Assembly: GCF_000423565.1 (NCBI RefSeq)
Contig: NZ_AUIF01000037.1
Span: 53,280-117,279 of the forward strand
Length of the DNA stretch: 64,000 nt
DNA from: Runella zeae DSM 19591
GTDB taxonomy: Bacteria; Bacteroidota; Bacteroidia; Cytophagales; Spirosomataceae
Direction of reading: 5' to 3'
Position 1 is the stretch's first letter; each line of letters opens with the position of its first letter. The notes beneath the pieces are model-generated. The model did no database searches. It saw nothing but the letters and a program-made list of their open reading frames with translations, and was not told the origin of the DNA. A program made the translations under genes and the position numbers. Shown here piece after piece: positions 8,381 to 18,116 of the stretch.

Positions 8381-10060
8381 CTAAAAATTTACTTTGCGCT
8401 GAGTGTCTAGCAGTTGACTTTTGCCATTTTTTCGTAGCAACACATAGATACTATATTCTCCTGTGGCTACCGATGCCCGATTGAAACCGGCGCTAAAGCC
8501 TTTTTCCCAATACCACCCTCTTCTGATGAAAGTTTTGAGTGGTAACGCTTGCTGAGTCCCCGCACACATATAAGTATGAGCCAATGATGATAAGATGACA
8601 TACGCACCGTCGTCAAAGCTGTGGGTAGGTCTGATGAAATCTTTGGTATAAAGTATCTGTAGATTGTTTCCCACAAAATAGACCGAATCAAGCGCAAAAG
8701 TTTGGCCTTGGGTAGGTACAAGGGGAAAGGTAAGCTCACGCTGGAAAAACAAATTAGGTTGATATAGTTTTTGTAAACGTAAAAAATCCTGACCCGTCAA
8801 ATCAAACATTTTCAGACCCAGCAAATCCTCGTTGTACATAGAATTGAATTCTTGAGCTACGGCCGCACGTCGGTTATTGACCGCAGGAGCAATAGCATAA
8901 TACAAAACCAACAAGTTGAAAAAAATGCTCGTGGCCACTAAGCTCGGGAATACCCACTTTTTGGGTTTGGACAAATGACTAATTACCAAAAGATAAGCTG
9001 ATAAGATACCCCAAGTAGGATACATTCGATAGCGTCCTTTAAACATCCCAACAAGTCCGTCGCCTTCCGCTCGCTTGTAGACTACTCCCAAGGCAGACAA
9101 GCAGACAAACAGAAATAAAAACAAAGCAAATAGCTCTATTTGATTGAATGACAGGGACTTGTTTTTTTTGAATGAGCCTACAATTTTGGGCGTGATAAAC
9201 CACAGCATCGTAGCTATTAAGACGGCCCCCCAGCCTACCGACAGCCACATCGTAAGTGAAGTAGGAGCATAAGCATCAAAGTTGACAGACGACCCAATAA
9301 AAGCCAAAAAGCAACTCAGAGCATGGAGGTAATTGGAGGGTTGGGTGAGGTCCAGACCACTAGGCGAAGCATGTGCGCGCGTAAGCGCATAAAGGAGCAT
9401 CGTAAATACAAAACCGCCTAGGGTATAAACCGCTTCGCGCCAGCGCTGAGTAACTAAAAAAAGCAATATGCCAATCAGAAACGTAAGAAGGCCATTGCCA
9501 TAAGTGAATGTTGCCAACAACGAAAAAAGTAACGCCCAAGAGAGAGACCGTATAGATGATTTAGCATAGAAATAGCCCGCTGCCATCACAAAAAACAACA
9601 ATCCAAAATTGCCAAGCGAGCTTGTTCCCCAAAATATATTTTCGAATGAATGTACGTTTAATACAATCCAACAGACTGGGATAAAATAAAAAAGTGGTAA
9701 GGTGATTTTTTTGAAAATTTGATACACAAACACTAATTGGCTTATCCAAAGTAGATTGCTAATCATCATCAAAGACTTGAAATTGACAGTACCCGTCAGA
9801 AAGTAAGACAGCAAAACTACCATACGCGTAAATACAATCCGGTGCTCGGGAAAGCCCACCGTAAGCCAATCGAGCTTTTCGTGCCAAGTGGCAGCGTGTT
9901 GCCATTGCTCTACGATTTGGAGTACGTGGATGTCGTCATATGCCACGTAATTGACGTTGAGGGCAATCGCCCCAAAAAACAAAGCATACAGCACCAAAGG
10001 CAATAAACAAAGAGCTATGACAAAGTAGCGGTTTTGGAAGAGACGTTCAAAATAAGCCAT
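8381..10060 (-). CDS. Polytopic membrane protein, GT-C-glycosyltransferase-like
   Basis: 559 residues with about ten to twelve hydrophobic segments through residue ~400 and a soluble C-terminal part of ~150 residues. The first outside loop after helix 1 has NYVAYDDIHVLQ. Acidic residues in that position are a feature of lipid-linked-sugar-dependent (GT-C) transferases, so it may glycosylate an envelope polymer or protein. I do not recognise an exact family, and no sugar genes flank it. Convergent with the epimerase, ends 20 bases apart. Confidence 0.5.
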   Translation of the reverse strand: MAYFERLFQNRYFVIALCLLPLVLYALFFGAIALNVNYVAYDDIHVLQIVEQWQHAATWHEKLDWLTVGFPEHRIVFTRMVVLLSYFLTGTVNFKSLMMISNLLWISQLVFVYQIFKKITLPLFYFIPVCWIVLNVHSFENIFWGTSSLGNFGLLFFVMAAGYFYAKSSIRSLSWALLFSLLATFTYGNGLLTFLIGILLFLVTQRWREAVYTLGGFVFTMLLYALTRAHASPSGLDLTQPSNYLHALSCFLAFIGSSVNFDAYAPTSLTMWLSVGWGAVLIATMLWFITPKIVGSFKKNKSLSFNQIELFALFLFLFVCLSALGVVYKRAEGDGLVGMFKGRYRMYPTWGILSAYLLVISHLSKPKKWVFPSLVATSIFFNLLVLYYAIAPAVNNRRAAVAQEFNSMYNEDLLGLKMFDLTGQDFLRLQKLYQPNLFFQRELTFPLVPTQGQTFALDSVYFVGNNLQILYTKDFIRPTHSFDDGAYVILSSLAHTYMCAGTQQALPLKTFIRRGWYWEKGFSAGFNRASVATGEYSIYVLLRKNGKSQLLDTQRKVNF

Positions 10061-10165
10061 ATATTAAGTTTCTGACCGCTAAAATTAGTAAGTTAGTGGG
10101 CGTTTCTTGGTATTAGTCGCCGTAATTGTTCAATTTTGATTCGTAATTTGTTGACTATCAATAAA

Positions 10166-11266
10166 ATGAAATATCTCTCCTACTTACTTGGATTGCTATC
10201 TTTTGTTTCTGTGGCACAAAACCCCTACTTATCTCTTCAAAACGACCAACTAAGCCTCACTCCTCAAGGGGCTTCGTTTTTGGCTAAACTCCCCCTGCAT
10301 TGTATTCATGTAGAATATCCTAACAAAACAGGGCATTCGATAGAAGCCGAAGCAGACGCAAAAATGACGCCCAAAGAATTGCATCCTGCTTTTTATGGGT
10401 GTTTGGATTGGCACTCGTCGGTACACGGGCATTGGATGTTGGTGAAGTTGTTGAAGAATTTTAAGAATTTGCCCGAAGAAGCTGAAATTCGGAAGGTATT
10501 GGCCGAAAGTTTTGGGGCCGACAAAATGAAAGCCGAAGCCGCTTATTTTACTAAATTCAAGCTCTCTCGTACTTTCGAGCGTACGTATGGCTGGGCATGG
10601 CTGTTGAAATTGGACGAAGAACTCTATACTTGGGATGATCCCCAAGCGCGTGAATGGCACCAAAATTTACGCCCTCTGACGGAGCAAATCGTAAATCTCT
10701 GGACGGCATTTTTGCCCAAACAAACCTACCCTAATCGTACCGGTGTGCATCCCAATACGGCTTTTGGGCTGGTGTTTGCGTTGGATTATGCTCGTACCGT
10801 CAAAAACACAAATTTTGAAAAACAAATAGTAGAGAAAGCCAAGTACTTTTATCTTAACAATACCAACGCCCCCGCTATTCAAGAACCTGATGGCTCAGAT
10901 TTCTTGTCGCCAAGTTTGGAAGTGGCCGATTTGATGCGGCGTATTTTGCCCCAAGCCGATTTTCTGAAATGGTTCAATGGATTTATGCCAGCGGCAGGTC
11001 TCAAAAATATTGCTCAACCGCCCGTGGTGAGCGACCGCAGCGATATGCAGATTATTCACCTCGACGGTTTGTCGCTGAGTAGGGCGTGGTGTATGAAGGG
11101 AATTGCTAAGGCATTGCCCAAAAACGACCCGCGTAGAGCACAGTTGCTCAAAAGCGCCCAAAATTTTATCAATCTCACTTTACCCCAAATTGCCAGTGGC
11201 GAATACGGCGGAGAGCATTGGCTAGGTTCGTTTGCGGTTTATGCTTTGAGTAAAACCCCTAAGTAG
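10166..11266 (+). CDS. Secreted DUF2891-family protein
   Basis: 366 residues from the ATG at 10166, giving a clean signal peptide (MKYLSYLLGLLSFVSVAQ, cleavage near 18). A TTG reading ten codons upstream is less likely. The body matches the DUF2891 family: HPAFYGCLDWHSSVHGHW near residue 75, FERTYGWAWLLKLDEEL, YPNRTGVHPNTAFGL and a late GEHWLGSFAVYAL. Members have an (alpha/alpha)-barrel-like look and unknown activity, probably on carbohydrate. Divergent from the GT-C-like gene with ~105 bases between starts. Confidence 0.78.
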   Translation: MKYLSYLLGLLSFVSVAQNPYLSLQNDQLSLTPQGASFLAKLPLHCIHVEYPNKTGHSIEAEADAKMTPKELHPAFYGCLDWHSSVHGHWMLVKLLKNFKNLPEEAEIRKVLAESFGADKMKAEAAYFTKFKLSRTFERTYGWAWLLKLDEELYTWDDPQAREWHQNLRPLTEQIVNLWTAFLPKQTYPNRTGVHPNTAFGLVFALDYARTVKNTNFEKQIVEKAKYFYLNNTNAPAIQEPDGSDFLSPSLEVADLMRRILPQADFLKWFNGFMPAAGLKNIAQPPVVSDRSDMQIIHLDGLSLSRAWCMKGIAKALPKNDPRRAQLLKSAQNFINLTLPQIASGEYGGEHWLGSFAVYALSKTPK

Positions 11267-11268
11267 CG

Positions 11269-11766
11269 CTAATACACAGCTTCATGGTCTATCACCAAAT
11301 CTTGCTTCTCCCACTTGCCTTGGGAGATGTGAATGGGGTTGAGGTTCATGGCATCGTCAAAAAGATTGGCGTACAATCCTTTGTCTTCTTTGACAAACAC
11401 CGAATAATAACCTGGAGCTAAGCCAACACAAAAATTTCCCTTTTTATCAGACTTCACTTTTTTGATGAGTTTTGTCTGAATATTTTTATAAAATACCCCT
11501 CCTTCGTCTGTCTCGGCTTGTTTTGAAGACGTGAGTTCATAGATATACACCTCTCGCACCACGGGTGTGCCTGTAACCAAACGGCTTGGTGCGTCGGGAG
11601 AAGGCATGAGATTGCCGGCTTTCCAAATTACTTTTCCTTTTATACCTTGTTTGAAGCTTTTCTTTTGGGCAGAAGCCTCTATATCTATGGCAAGAAAGGC
11701 TACCATAAGTAACAAACAAATTTTGCTCGTAACAACAGTGAGCGTATTTAGAAGGAATAACTGCAT
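11269..11766 (-). CDS. Secreted carboxypeptidase-regulatory-like domain protein
   Basis: 165 residues with a long signal peptide (cleavage near EASAQ). The mature part (KQGIKGKVIWKAGNLMPSP...VKSDKKGNFCVGLAPGYYSVFVKEDKGLY) has the prealbumin-like strand pattern of CarboxypepD_reg domains, beginning GxV and ending in the LxPGxYxVxV motif. Such domains stand alone in many Bacteroidota secreted proteins. The stop lies two bases from that of the convergent DUF2891 gene. Role unknown. Confidence 0.65.
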   Translation of the reverse strand: MQLFLLNTLTVVTSKICLLLMVAFLAIDIEASAQKKSFKQGIKGKVIWKAGNLMPSPDAPSRLVTGTPVVREVYIYELTSSKQAETDEGGVFYKNIQTKLIKKVKSDKKGNFCVGLAPGYYSVFVKEDKGLYANLFDDAMNLNPIHISQGKWEKQDLVIDHEAVY

Positions 11767-11780
11767 TGGAACAAGATTTT

Positions 11781-11807
11781 AGAAAAAATCCTCGCTTGGG
11801 CGAGGAT
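11781..11807 (-). terminator. Intrinsic terminator after dusB
   Basis: ATCCTCGC (11788-11795) pairs with GCGAGGAT (11800-11807) over a 4-base loop. On the minus strand it is followed by TTTTTTCT. It ends the dusB transcript about 35 bases after its stop. Confidence 0.85.
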
Positions 11808-11841
11808 AATGTCTGATATTAACGAAAACTTACAACGAAGA

Positions 11842-12831
11842 TTATACCATCTCCAAAGCATACACCTCCGCCACTTCTTCCAAGATGGCCACGATTTTTT
11901 CGTAGGTAGGAGCTTCTACCAACCGCATACGGTAGGGTTTGAAATTAGTGAGTCCTTTGAAATAAGTAGCGTAGTGACGGCGCATCTCAAAAATACCCGT
12001 TTTATCGCCTTTCCAGCGGATTGAAAAATCAAGGTGTTTGCGACAGACACGTACGCGCTCGGCCGTGGTAGGAGGGGCCAAATGCTCCCCTGTTTTCATA
12101 AAATGCTTGATTTCGTTGAAAATCCACGGGTATCCAATACTCGCTCTTCCAATCATAATACCATCTATACCAAAGCGATTGCGATATTCTAAGGCTTTTT
12201 CGGGGCTATCGATGTCGCCATTGCCAAAAATCGGGATTTGAATGCGTGGATTTTCCTTGATTTTGCCAATCAATGTCCAATCAGCCTCTCCTTTGTACAT
12301 CTGTACACGGGTGCGCCCATGAACAGTAAGTGCCTTGATACCAATGTCTTGTAGGCGTTCGGCTACTTCTTGAATATTTTTGGTGGACTCATCCCAGCCC
12401 AAGCGTGTTTTGACCGTCACGGGCAGGTGAGTTGCTTTTACTACGGCTTCGGTCATTCTGACCATTTTCGGAATATCTTGTAACAAAGCCGCCCCAGCCC
12501 CTTTGCAAGCGACTTGCTTGACCGGACAGCCGTAGTTGATATCAATCAAATCAGGACTAGCTTTGGTCGCAATTTTGGTGCATTCGCCCATGGTTTCGAT
12601 GTCACTCCCAAAAAGCTGAATCCCAATGGGGCGCTCGTACTCAAAAATGTCTAATTTTTGTACACTCTTAGCCGCATCTCGAATCAGCCCTTCAGATGAT
12701 ACAAACTCGGTATACATCAAATCGGCCCCGCCTTCTTTACATACTGCCCGAAACGGAGGGTCGGATACATCCTCCATGGGAGCAAGAAGCAATGGAAACT
12801 CACTCAGTTCTATATTTCCTATCTTTACCAT
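11842..12831 (-). CDS. dusB: tRNA-dihydrouridine synthase
   Basis: 329 residues, normal for the Dus family. It reduces specific uridines in the tRNA D-loop with FMN and NADPH. Visible motifs: the FMN-barrel start LLLAPMEDVSDPPFR, IDINYGCPVKQVACKG with the catalytic-Cys region, LPVTVKTRLGWDES, ALTVHGRTRVQMYKGEADW, PIFGNGDI and GIMIGRASIGYPWIF, then the C-terminal helical tRNA-binding domain. No neighbour shares its function, although dusB is often a lone gene. Confidence 0.95.
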   Translation of the reverse strand: MVKIGNIELSEFPLLLAPMEDVSDPPFRAVCKEGGADLMYTEFVSSEGLIRDAAKSVQKLDIFEYERPIGIQLFGSDIETMGECTKIATKASPDLIDINYGCPVKQVACKGAGAALLQDIPKMVRMTEAVVKATHLPVTVKTRLGWDESTKNIQEVAERLQDIGIKALTVHGRTRVQMYKGEADWTLIGKIKENPRIQIPIFGNGDIDSPEKALEYRNRFGIDGIMIGRASIGYPWIFNEIKHFMKTGEHLAPPTTAERVRVCRKHLDFSIRWKGDKTGIFEMRRHYATYFKGLTNFKPYRMRLVEAPTYEKIVAILEEVAEVYALEMV

Positions 12832-13049
12832 ATGTTGTCAGTTATTTAGCGGCTATGTGTATAGTAGCTAGTTATTTAGTCAAAAAAATAACGGTTAATG
12901 GATAACATTTAACAGATAACTAATCTCTGTAATCAATTACAAATTTCGCTCTTTTTTCTTTATCTGTGAAAATAACCTAAATTTGTTCCCTAAAATTCAT
13001 CCTTCGGAGAATACTTCAAATAATTATACTTTGTAAATCACAAAATAGA

Positions 13050-14339
13050 ATGTCTTATTTATTCACTTCAGAATCTGTATCGGAAGGCCATCCCGACAAA
13101 GTAGCTGACCAAATCTCAGACGCTCTCATTGATCACTTCATGGCGTTTGATCCCACCTCAAAAGTAGCATGTGAAACCCTTGTAACGACCGGGCAGGTTG
13201 TATTGGCAGGTGAAGTAAATACCAAAACATATCTTGATGTTCAGCAGATAGCCCGCGAAGTAGTGGCTAAGATTGGTTATACCAAAGCTGAGTATATGTT
13301 TGAAGCACACTCTTGTGGTGTTCTTTCGGCTATCCATGAGCAATCAGCCGATATCAATCAGGGGGTTGACCGTAAAACCAATGACGATTTTGAAAGCAAA
13401 GCCAATGCCCAAGGGGCTGGTGACCAAGGGATGATGTTTGGGTATGCCACGCGCGAAACCGACAACTTCATGCCTTTGGCGCTCGATTTGTCGCACAAGA
13501 TTTTGGAAGAACTTGCGGCTATTCGTCGCGAAAATAAGCGCATCAAATACCTCCGCCCCGACGCTAAGTCGCAGGTAACTATCGAATACTCTGACACCAA
13601 TAAGCCTATTCGTATTGATACTATCGTAGTATCGACGCAGCACGATGATTTTGCAGAAGACGAAGCTATGCTTGCTACGATTCGCAAAGACATCATCAGC
13701 TACGTAATTCCCCGCGTAAAAGCAAAGTTGAAGCCTTCATTGCGCAAATTGTTTAATGACCAAATCACTTACCATATCAACCCAACTGGCAAATTTGTTA
13801 TCGGTGGCCCTCACGGAGATACGGGTTTGACAGGCCGTAAAATCATCGTAGATACTTACGGTGGCAAAGGCGCTCACGGTGGTGGTGCTTTCTCAGGTAA
13901 AGATCCTTCAAAAGTAGACCGCTCGGCGGCTTATGCTACGCGCCACATCGCCAAAAACTTGGTAGCAGCGGGTGTATGTGATGAGGTGTTGGTACAAGTA
14001 TCATACGCTATTGGGGTGGCTAAGCCTTGTGGTTTGTACGTAAATACTTACGGAACTGCCAAAGTAAAAGGCGAAAATGGTAAGAAATTGAGCGATGGCG
14101 AAATCGCAAAAATCGTAGAAAATGTATTTGACTTACGTCCTTACGCGATTGAGCAGCGTCTTAAACTTCGTAACCCAATTTATTCAGAAACCGCCGCTTA
14201 TGGTCACATGGGCCGCGAGCCAAAAGTGGTAACCAAAGTATTTGAAAACGCCGGACAACGGGCTGAAGTGGAAGTAGAGCTTTTCACTTGGGAAAAACTT
14301 GATTATGTTGACGCCGTAAAAGCTGCGTTTGGCTTGTAA
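13050..14339 (+). CDS. metK: S-adenosylmethionine synthetase
   Basis: 429 residues. Makes S-adenosylmethionine from methionine and ATP. Signature segments are [20 protein letters not shown] at the N-terminus, [31 protein letters not shown] and the P-loop-like [19 protein letters not shown]. The length exceeds the ~385 of E. coli because of insertions after residue 150 and near 215, seen in other Bacteroidota. Codon use looks more biased than in neighbouring genes, as expected for high expression. No SAM riboswitch fold was apparent in the 218 bases upstream. Confidence 0.97.
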   Translation: MSYLFTSESVSEGHPDKVADQISDALIDHFMAFDPTSKVACETLVTTGQVVLAGEVNTKTYLDVQQIAREVVAKIGYTKAEYMFEAHSCGVLSAIHEQSADINQGVDRKTNDDFESKANAQGAGDQGMMFGYATRETDNFMPLALDLSHKILEELAAIRRENKRIKYLRPDAKSQVTIEYSDTNKPIRIDTIVVSTQHDDFAEDEAMLATIRKDIISYVIPRVKAKLKPSLRKLFNDQITYHINPTGKFVIGGPHGDTGLTGRKIIVDTYGGKGAHGGGAFSGKDPSKVDRSAAYATRHIAKNLVAAGVCDEVLVQVSYAIGVAKPCGLYVNTYGTAKVKGENGKKLSDGEIAKIVENVFDLRPYAIEQRLKLRNPIYSETAAYGHMGREPKVVTKVFENAGQRAEVEVELFTWEKLDYVDAVKAAFGL

Positions 14340-14392
14340 TCAGGCTACTCATAGAATAAACATGAGTTACCCCGAATTTAGATGATTCCTAA

Positions 14393-14453
14393 AAAAACCT
14401 TCTGATTTGTATTTGAGTAGGCTCAAACTCTCGAATGTAAACAGAAGGTTTTT
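14393..14453 (+). terminator. Nested hairpin downstream of metK, likely terminator
   Basis: AAAAACCTTCTG (14393-14404) and CAGAAGGTTTTT (14442-14453) are exact reverse complements, ending in a T run. Inside sits a second stem, TTTGAG/CTCAAA (14412-14417, 14422-14427). The outer A/T ends make it usable from either strand. Confidence 0.7.
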
Positions 14454-14585
14454 CTGTTCTTAATCACGTATCATGGAGGTTATTGTAACTATCTTTTTAC
14501 AAATTTCCTTTGATTCACTTCTGCGCTTTTGTTTAACTTCTCCCAAGTCTTTTGTTTTTTGGAATTGGTTATCTACAAACTTTCA

Positions 14586-14720
14586 GCCTCTCTGAGGCAG
14601 CAAATAAGGATGTTGTTATGCCAGAATAGCTTCGGAGAAGCTCAATCTTTGTAGTATAAGGTTTTCATCTTTATAATAAGGACTTCGGAGAAGTCAAACA
14701 TAAACCTTTGTGACTACAAA
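14586..14720. repeat. Cluster of three short hairpins with an outer inverted repeat
   Basis: Three perfect small stems with 3-base loops lie 40-55 bases apart: GCCTC/GAGGC (14586-14598), AGCTTC/GAAGCT (14628-14642) and GACTTC/GAAGTC (14681-14695). The last two share the core CTTCGGAGAAG. Around the third, TTTGTAGT (14648-14655) and ACTACAAA (14713-14720) form an outer inverted repeat. This looks like a REP/BIME-type palindromic repeat array filling most of the 467-base gap after metK; no gene is visible in the rest of that gap. Confidence 0.6.
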
Positions 14721-14806
14721 TCTTGAGCTTCTATCTGAGACGTCTTGTATGCTAGTGGTTAAATTTTCCAAGAAAACGCATGTATATATCAACCCAGGGG
14801 TCGAAA

Positions 14807-15109
14807 TCATGCCTCCTTTTTGAAGAGCTTTGCATCGGCCCAAAAGGTACCAAAAGGAATCACAGAGGCCAAAAGCGCTAATCCTGTTTTTTTGGTTGAC
14901 CATTGGTACTCAATTTTACATTGTATCACGGCCAATACATACAATACAAACAAGACGCCATGTGCCATTCCGATGATTTTGTTGGGCTGTGGCATAGCAG
15001 CGTAGTATTTCAACGGCATTGTCACAAAAAGGATTAACAAAAATGAAACCCCTTCTATAAAACCAATAATGCGTAGCCGTCCAATTTGAGTTTTGAGTAA
15101 ATTCGTCAT
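14807..15109 (-). CDS. DUF3817-family small membrane protein
   Basis: 100 residues with three hydrophobic segments. It has the pattern of DUF3817: RLRIIGFIEGVSFLLILFV, then MPQPNKIIGMAHGVLFVLYV with the conserved HG(V/A) in the middle, and a C-terminal ASVIPFGTFWADAKLFKK. In other bacteria such domains occur alone or with transporters; the function is unknown. It lies 90 bases downstream of the hydroxylase gene on the same strand. Confidence 0.85.
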   Translation of the reverse strand: MTNLLKTQIGRLRIIGFIEGVSFLLILFVTMPLKYYAAMPQPNKIIGMAHGVLFVLYVLAVIQCKIEYQWSTKKTGLALLASVIPFGTFWADAKLFKKEA

Positions 15110-15199
15110 TTTTAGAATATTGTGGTGAAAACGCCTTCTTCAAAGGCACTACAAAGAAAATCAATTTGGGCCTTGTTGGGACGCGTATTCACCAAAAAA

Positions 15200-16024
15200 T
15201 TAAGGCGGACCAAATAAAATCCCCGTTACTTCGCGCCAGTTTTTGGCTTTTCGCACATCCCTAGCGATGTCGCGCCATTCATGAAAATTGAGATAAACCA
15301 CATTCTTAGAGGTCACAGGTTTTGTAAGACCATACACGGGCTTTTCGGTTTCTTCTTGAAATGTCCCAAAAAGTCGATCCCAAATGATGAAGGTTGTTCC
15401 GAAGTTTTTATCAAGATAAGCTTCGTTCTTGCCATGATGTACGCGGTGATGCGAGGGAGTCACAAAAATATATTCAAACCAACGGGGTAGTTTGTGAATC
15501 ACTTCGGTATGTATCCAAAATTGATACAGCAAATCGAGCTGATAGCAAGTAAACGTAATGACAGGATGAATACCAGAAAGCCAAACGGGTAAGAAAAAAA
15601 TGATTTTTATGTGCTGTGTCCATGAATTACGGAAAGAGGTCGCTAGATTGAGATGCTCTGACGAATGATGCGTGACGTGCGTAGCCCACCAAATCCGCTG
15701 CTTGTGAGCAATAAAATGCGCAAAATAATTGCAAACGTCAATCCCTAAATAGGCCAATACCCACGCCCACCACGTATTTGGAATACGCCAAGGGGTGATT
15801 TCGTAACAAAATAAACTCAATCCCACAATGAAGGCTTTGAGGAGACCATTGATAACTAAACTTCCAATCCCGATGCCAACCGAGGCTTTTAGGTCTTCGG
15901 TATCGTAGTGGTGGTGGTCATCGTGCTTCAGGAGCCAATATTCAATCCCTACACATAAAAAAATCAACGGAGCCGCATACAGCAATATCGGCTGCAAATC
16001 TTGTTCAAATTGCTGAGGAGTCAT
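15200..16024 (-). CDS. Fatty acid hydroxylase / sterol desaturase superfamily membrane enzyme
   Basis: 274 residues with four to five membrane helices. The di-iron histidine boxes typical of the superfamily are visible: HFIAHK, HVTHHSSEHLN, and THSHHRVHHG-like PSHHRVHHGKN, followed by the conserved NFGTTFIIWDRLFGTF. These enzymes insert oxygen or a double bond into lipid chains at the membrane using O2. The exact substrate (sterol, sphingolipid or other hydroxy lipid) cannot be told. Confidence 0.92.
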   Translation of the reverse strand: MTPQQFEQDLQPILLYAAPLIFLCVGIEYWLLKHDDHHHYDTEDLKASVGIGIGSLVINGLLKAFIVGLSLFCYEITPWRIPNTWWAWVLAYLGIDVCNYFAHFIAHKQRIWWATHVTHHSSEHLNLATSFRNSWTQHIKIIFFLPVWLSGIHPVITFTCYQLDLLYQFWIHTEVIHKLPRWFEYIFVTPSHHRVHHGKNEAYLDKNFGTTFIIWDRLFGTFQEETEKPVYGLTKPVTSKNVVYLNFHEWRDIARDVRKAKNWREVTGILFGPP

Positions 16025-16100
16025 ACTAAGAAAAACAAAAATTTTGAAAAAAAATGGTTTTGGAGGGCTGTTAGAAAATCATAAAATCGAACCCAAAATA

Positions 16101-16634
16101 TCAGACATAAATGCGTTCATAAACGGCTTGGTTTTTGACAGAATCGAAGCCAAATAGTTCGATATAAGCTACTTTCGGAATCAAGGCGGTGGAGGCAAGT
16201 TGTACAAATACCTTTTGTAAAGAAGCCCTACAACCTTTGATTTGGGTAAATGCAGCCAATTTGCCTTGATGATAATCAAGGGTAATAGGGCGATTTTTGA
16301 AGGCATTGAGGGTAATCTCTACGGTGTTAGAGGTAGAATTGGCAGTATGGGTTTTATAACCATAAGCAAGTTGCCATTGGAGATTGGAAAGGTCTTCTTT
16401 TTGGCCTTTTTCGGCGTACCTTATCCAATATACGTCAATAGGTTTTTGGAGATTGAGCTTTTTGTCGGCGATCAGGTTGGCATCATAAATCACCGTATTG
16501 GCGTTGTTGCTGCGCTGAATATAAAAAAGGCGATTGGCCGACGTAGGCGGTTCGGGAAAGTTGGTTTTGGGCGAACGAGTGTTAAACCCAAAAAAGACAA
16601 AACTTGTGAGGACTGTTAAAAAAATGGTTTTCAT
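16101..16634 (-). CDS. Secreted DUF4833-family protein
   Basis: 177 residues with an N-terminal signal peptide (MKTIFLTVLTSFVFFGF). The body starts NRLFYIQRSNNANTVIYDAN, then PIDVYWIRYAEKGQ and WQLAYGY, the pattern I associate with DUF4833. Activity unknown. It lies 76 bases upstream of the hydroxylase gene on the same strand, so it could be co-transcribed. Confidence 0.75.
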   Translation of the reverse strand: MKTIFLTVLTSFVFFGFNTRSPKTNFPEPPTSANRLFYIQRSNNANTVIYDANLIADKKLNLQKPIDVYWIRYAEKGQKEDLSNLQWQLAYGYKTHTANSTSNTVEITLNAFKNRPITLDYHQGKLAAFTQIKGCRASLQKVFVQLASTALIPKVAYIELFGFDSVKNQAVYERIYV

Positions 16635-16782
16635 GGCTGTACAAAGTATGGTTTTTATTGATACTTATGTCTTAATGACAACCCACGCCACGGCTCCCCC
16701 TATTGAAATGATAAAAAATTAGGTGACGTCTTTAAAACAAAAGCATTGAATCTGTTCTTTTATAAAAAAAACAAAGTAGCTT

Positions 16783-16819
16783 GCCTCCTTTCTGAGGGAG
16801 CCGAAGAAAGGGGAGAGGC
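16783..16819. repeat. Imperfect inverted repeat in a 258-base gap
   Basis: GCCTCCTTTCT at 16783-16793 is partly complementary to AGAAAGG...GAGAGGC at 16805-16819. Similar CTCC/GGAG hairpins occur inside the MITE at 28812-29015, so this may be a relic of the same kind of repeat. The rest of 16635-16892 shows nothing. Confidence 0.3.
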
Positions 16820-16892
16820 TGACAGAAAGAATGACACCTTTTTTGTAAAAAGAATGTTGTGAATAAGTAATGTTGGACACGCATATTAAAAG

Positions 16893-18116
16893 ATGACGAT
16901 TGAAAATAAACTCACTCAAGTAGCTTTAAGGCCCGAAGCGGGCTGGCAGGCGGCACAAGAGTTGGGGTGGGCGGCGGTTTTGTGGCGGTTGCCCCGAGCC
17001 AAAGAAAAACAGCTCATCATCAATTTTAACCCAGAGTTGACCCAAACTAAGATTGTGCTAGAGGATTTACCGGCGGGTTTTGCGGTAAGTCCTTTTCTGA
17101 ATTTAGAAGGCAATGATTCGTTTTTTATAGAAGCCGATTTGTATTTTCGTTTTGGGGTTTCCGATGAAGTATTAGCGGAGCAAAGCAGCCGCCCCCTTAC
17201 CGACCCCCAAAGGGCAACTTGGGAAAACCGCGCTCATTTGGTTGATTTGACTCCTCATCATGAAGTTCACCCTTTGGTGCATCGTACCCACAGCGATGTG
17301 GCCTCATCTTCATATATTCAGTCGGTACAAGAGGCCGTAGCGGCTATCGAAGCAGGAAGTCTTAAAAAAGTGGTTCTTTCTCGTACCAAAGAAATAGAAC
17401 TACCCACAGGGCTTTCGTATGTGCAGTTGTTTGAACGCTTAAACCAAAAATATCCCAACGCTTTTGTGTCGTTGGTATATTTACCTCACCTCGACCAAGT
17501 ATGGCTCGGCGCTACGCCCGAAACACTCGTTAGTGTAGACAAAGAGGGTATTTTCCGAACGGTGGCTTTGGCCGGAACTCAGTCTGCTTTTGATGGAAAT
17601 GGGCAGTTGATGTCGCCTAAAAAAGCACCTTGGACCCAAAAAGAAATCGAAGAACAAGCCCTGGTGAGTCGGTACATTATCTCTTGTTTTAAAAAAATCA
17701 GGGTTCGAGAATACGTAGAAGAAGGCCCCAAAACGATAATAGCGGGCAATTTGATGCACTTGTGTAGTGAGTACGCCGTAGATACCAAAGAAATCAACTT
17801 TCCCGAAATAGGCACCGTCATGCTTGAATTGTTGCATCCCACGTCAGCCGTGTGTGGAATGCCCAAACAGGCGGCCTTGGACTTTATTCAAAAGCACGAA
17901 AACTACGATAGAGCTTTTTACAGTGGTTTTTTGGGGCCGGTAAATGTCGAAAAAGAAACAAATTTGTTTGTCAATTTGCGTTGTATGAAAATACAGCAAG
18001 GGATTGCCACTCTGTATGCGGGCGGAGGAATTACGGAAGACTCCGACCCCCAAAAAGAATGGCAAGAGACCGAACTCAAATGCCATACCATGCTGTCGGT
18101 ATTGGCCGAAACCTAA
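16893..18116 (+). CDS. menF: Isochorismate synthase
   Basis: 407 residues, normal for the family. Converts chorismate to isochorismate, the first step to menaquinone, the usual respiratory quinone of Bacteroidota. The chorismate-binding fold shows SLKKVVLSRTKEIELP, VWLGATPETLV, ALAGTQ, IIAGNLMHL, LHPTSAVCGMPK, YDRAFYSGFLGPV and YAGGGITEDSDPQKEW. The N-terminal ~130 residues are the usual weakly conserved part. A siderophore role (entC/dhbC) is possible but no siderophore genes are nearby. Confidence 0.92.
   Translation: MTIENKLTQVALRPEAGWQAAQELGWAAVLWRLPRAKEKQLIINFNPELTQTKIVLEDLPAGFAVSPFLNLEGNDSFFIEADLYFRFGVSDEVLAEQSSRPLTDPQRATWENRAHLVDLTPHHEVHPLVHRTHSDVASSSYIQSVQEAVAAIEAGSLKKVVLSRTKEIELPTGLSYVQLFERLNQKYPNAFVSLVYLPHLDQVWLGATPETLVSVDKEGIFRTVALAGTQSAFDGNGQLMSPKKAPWTQKEIEEQALVSRYIISCFKKIRVREYVEEGPKTIIAGNLMHLCSEYAVDTKEINFPEIGTVMLELLHPTSAVCGMPKQAALDFIQKHENYDRAFYSGFLGPVNVEKETNLFVNLRCMKIQQGIATLYAGGGITEDSDPQKEWQETELKCHTMLSVLAET

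Noticed and set aside
12832..13049. SAM riboswitch upstream of metK
   Set aside because: I could not find a SAM aptamer-like set of paired regions; only a repeated AGTTATTTAG is visible.
14586..14720. CRISPR array
   Set aside because: Hairpins are not identical repeats with unique spacers of constant length, and no cas genes are near.
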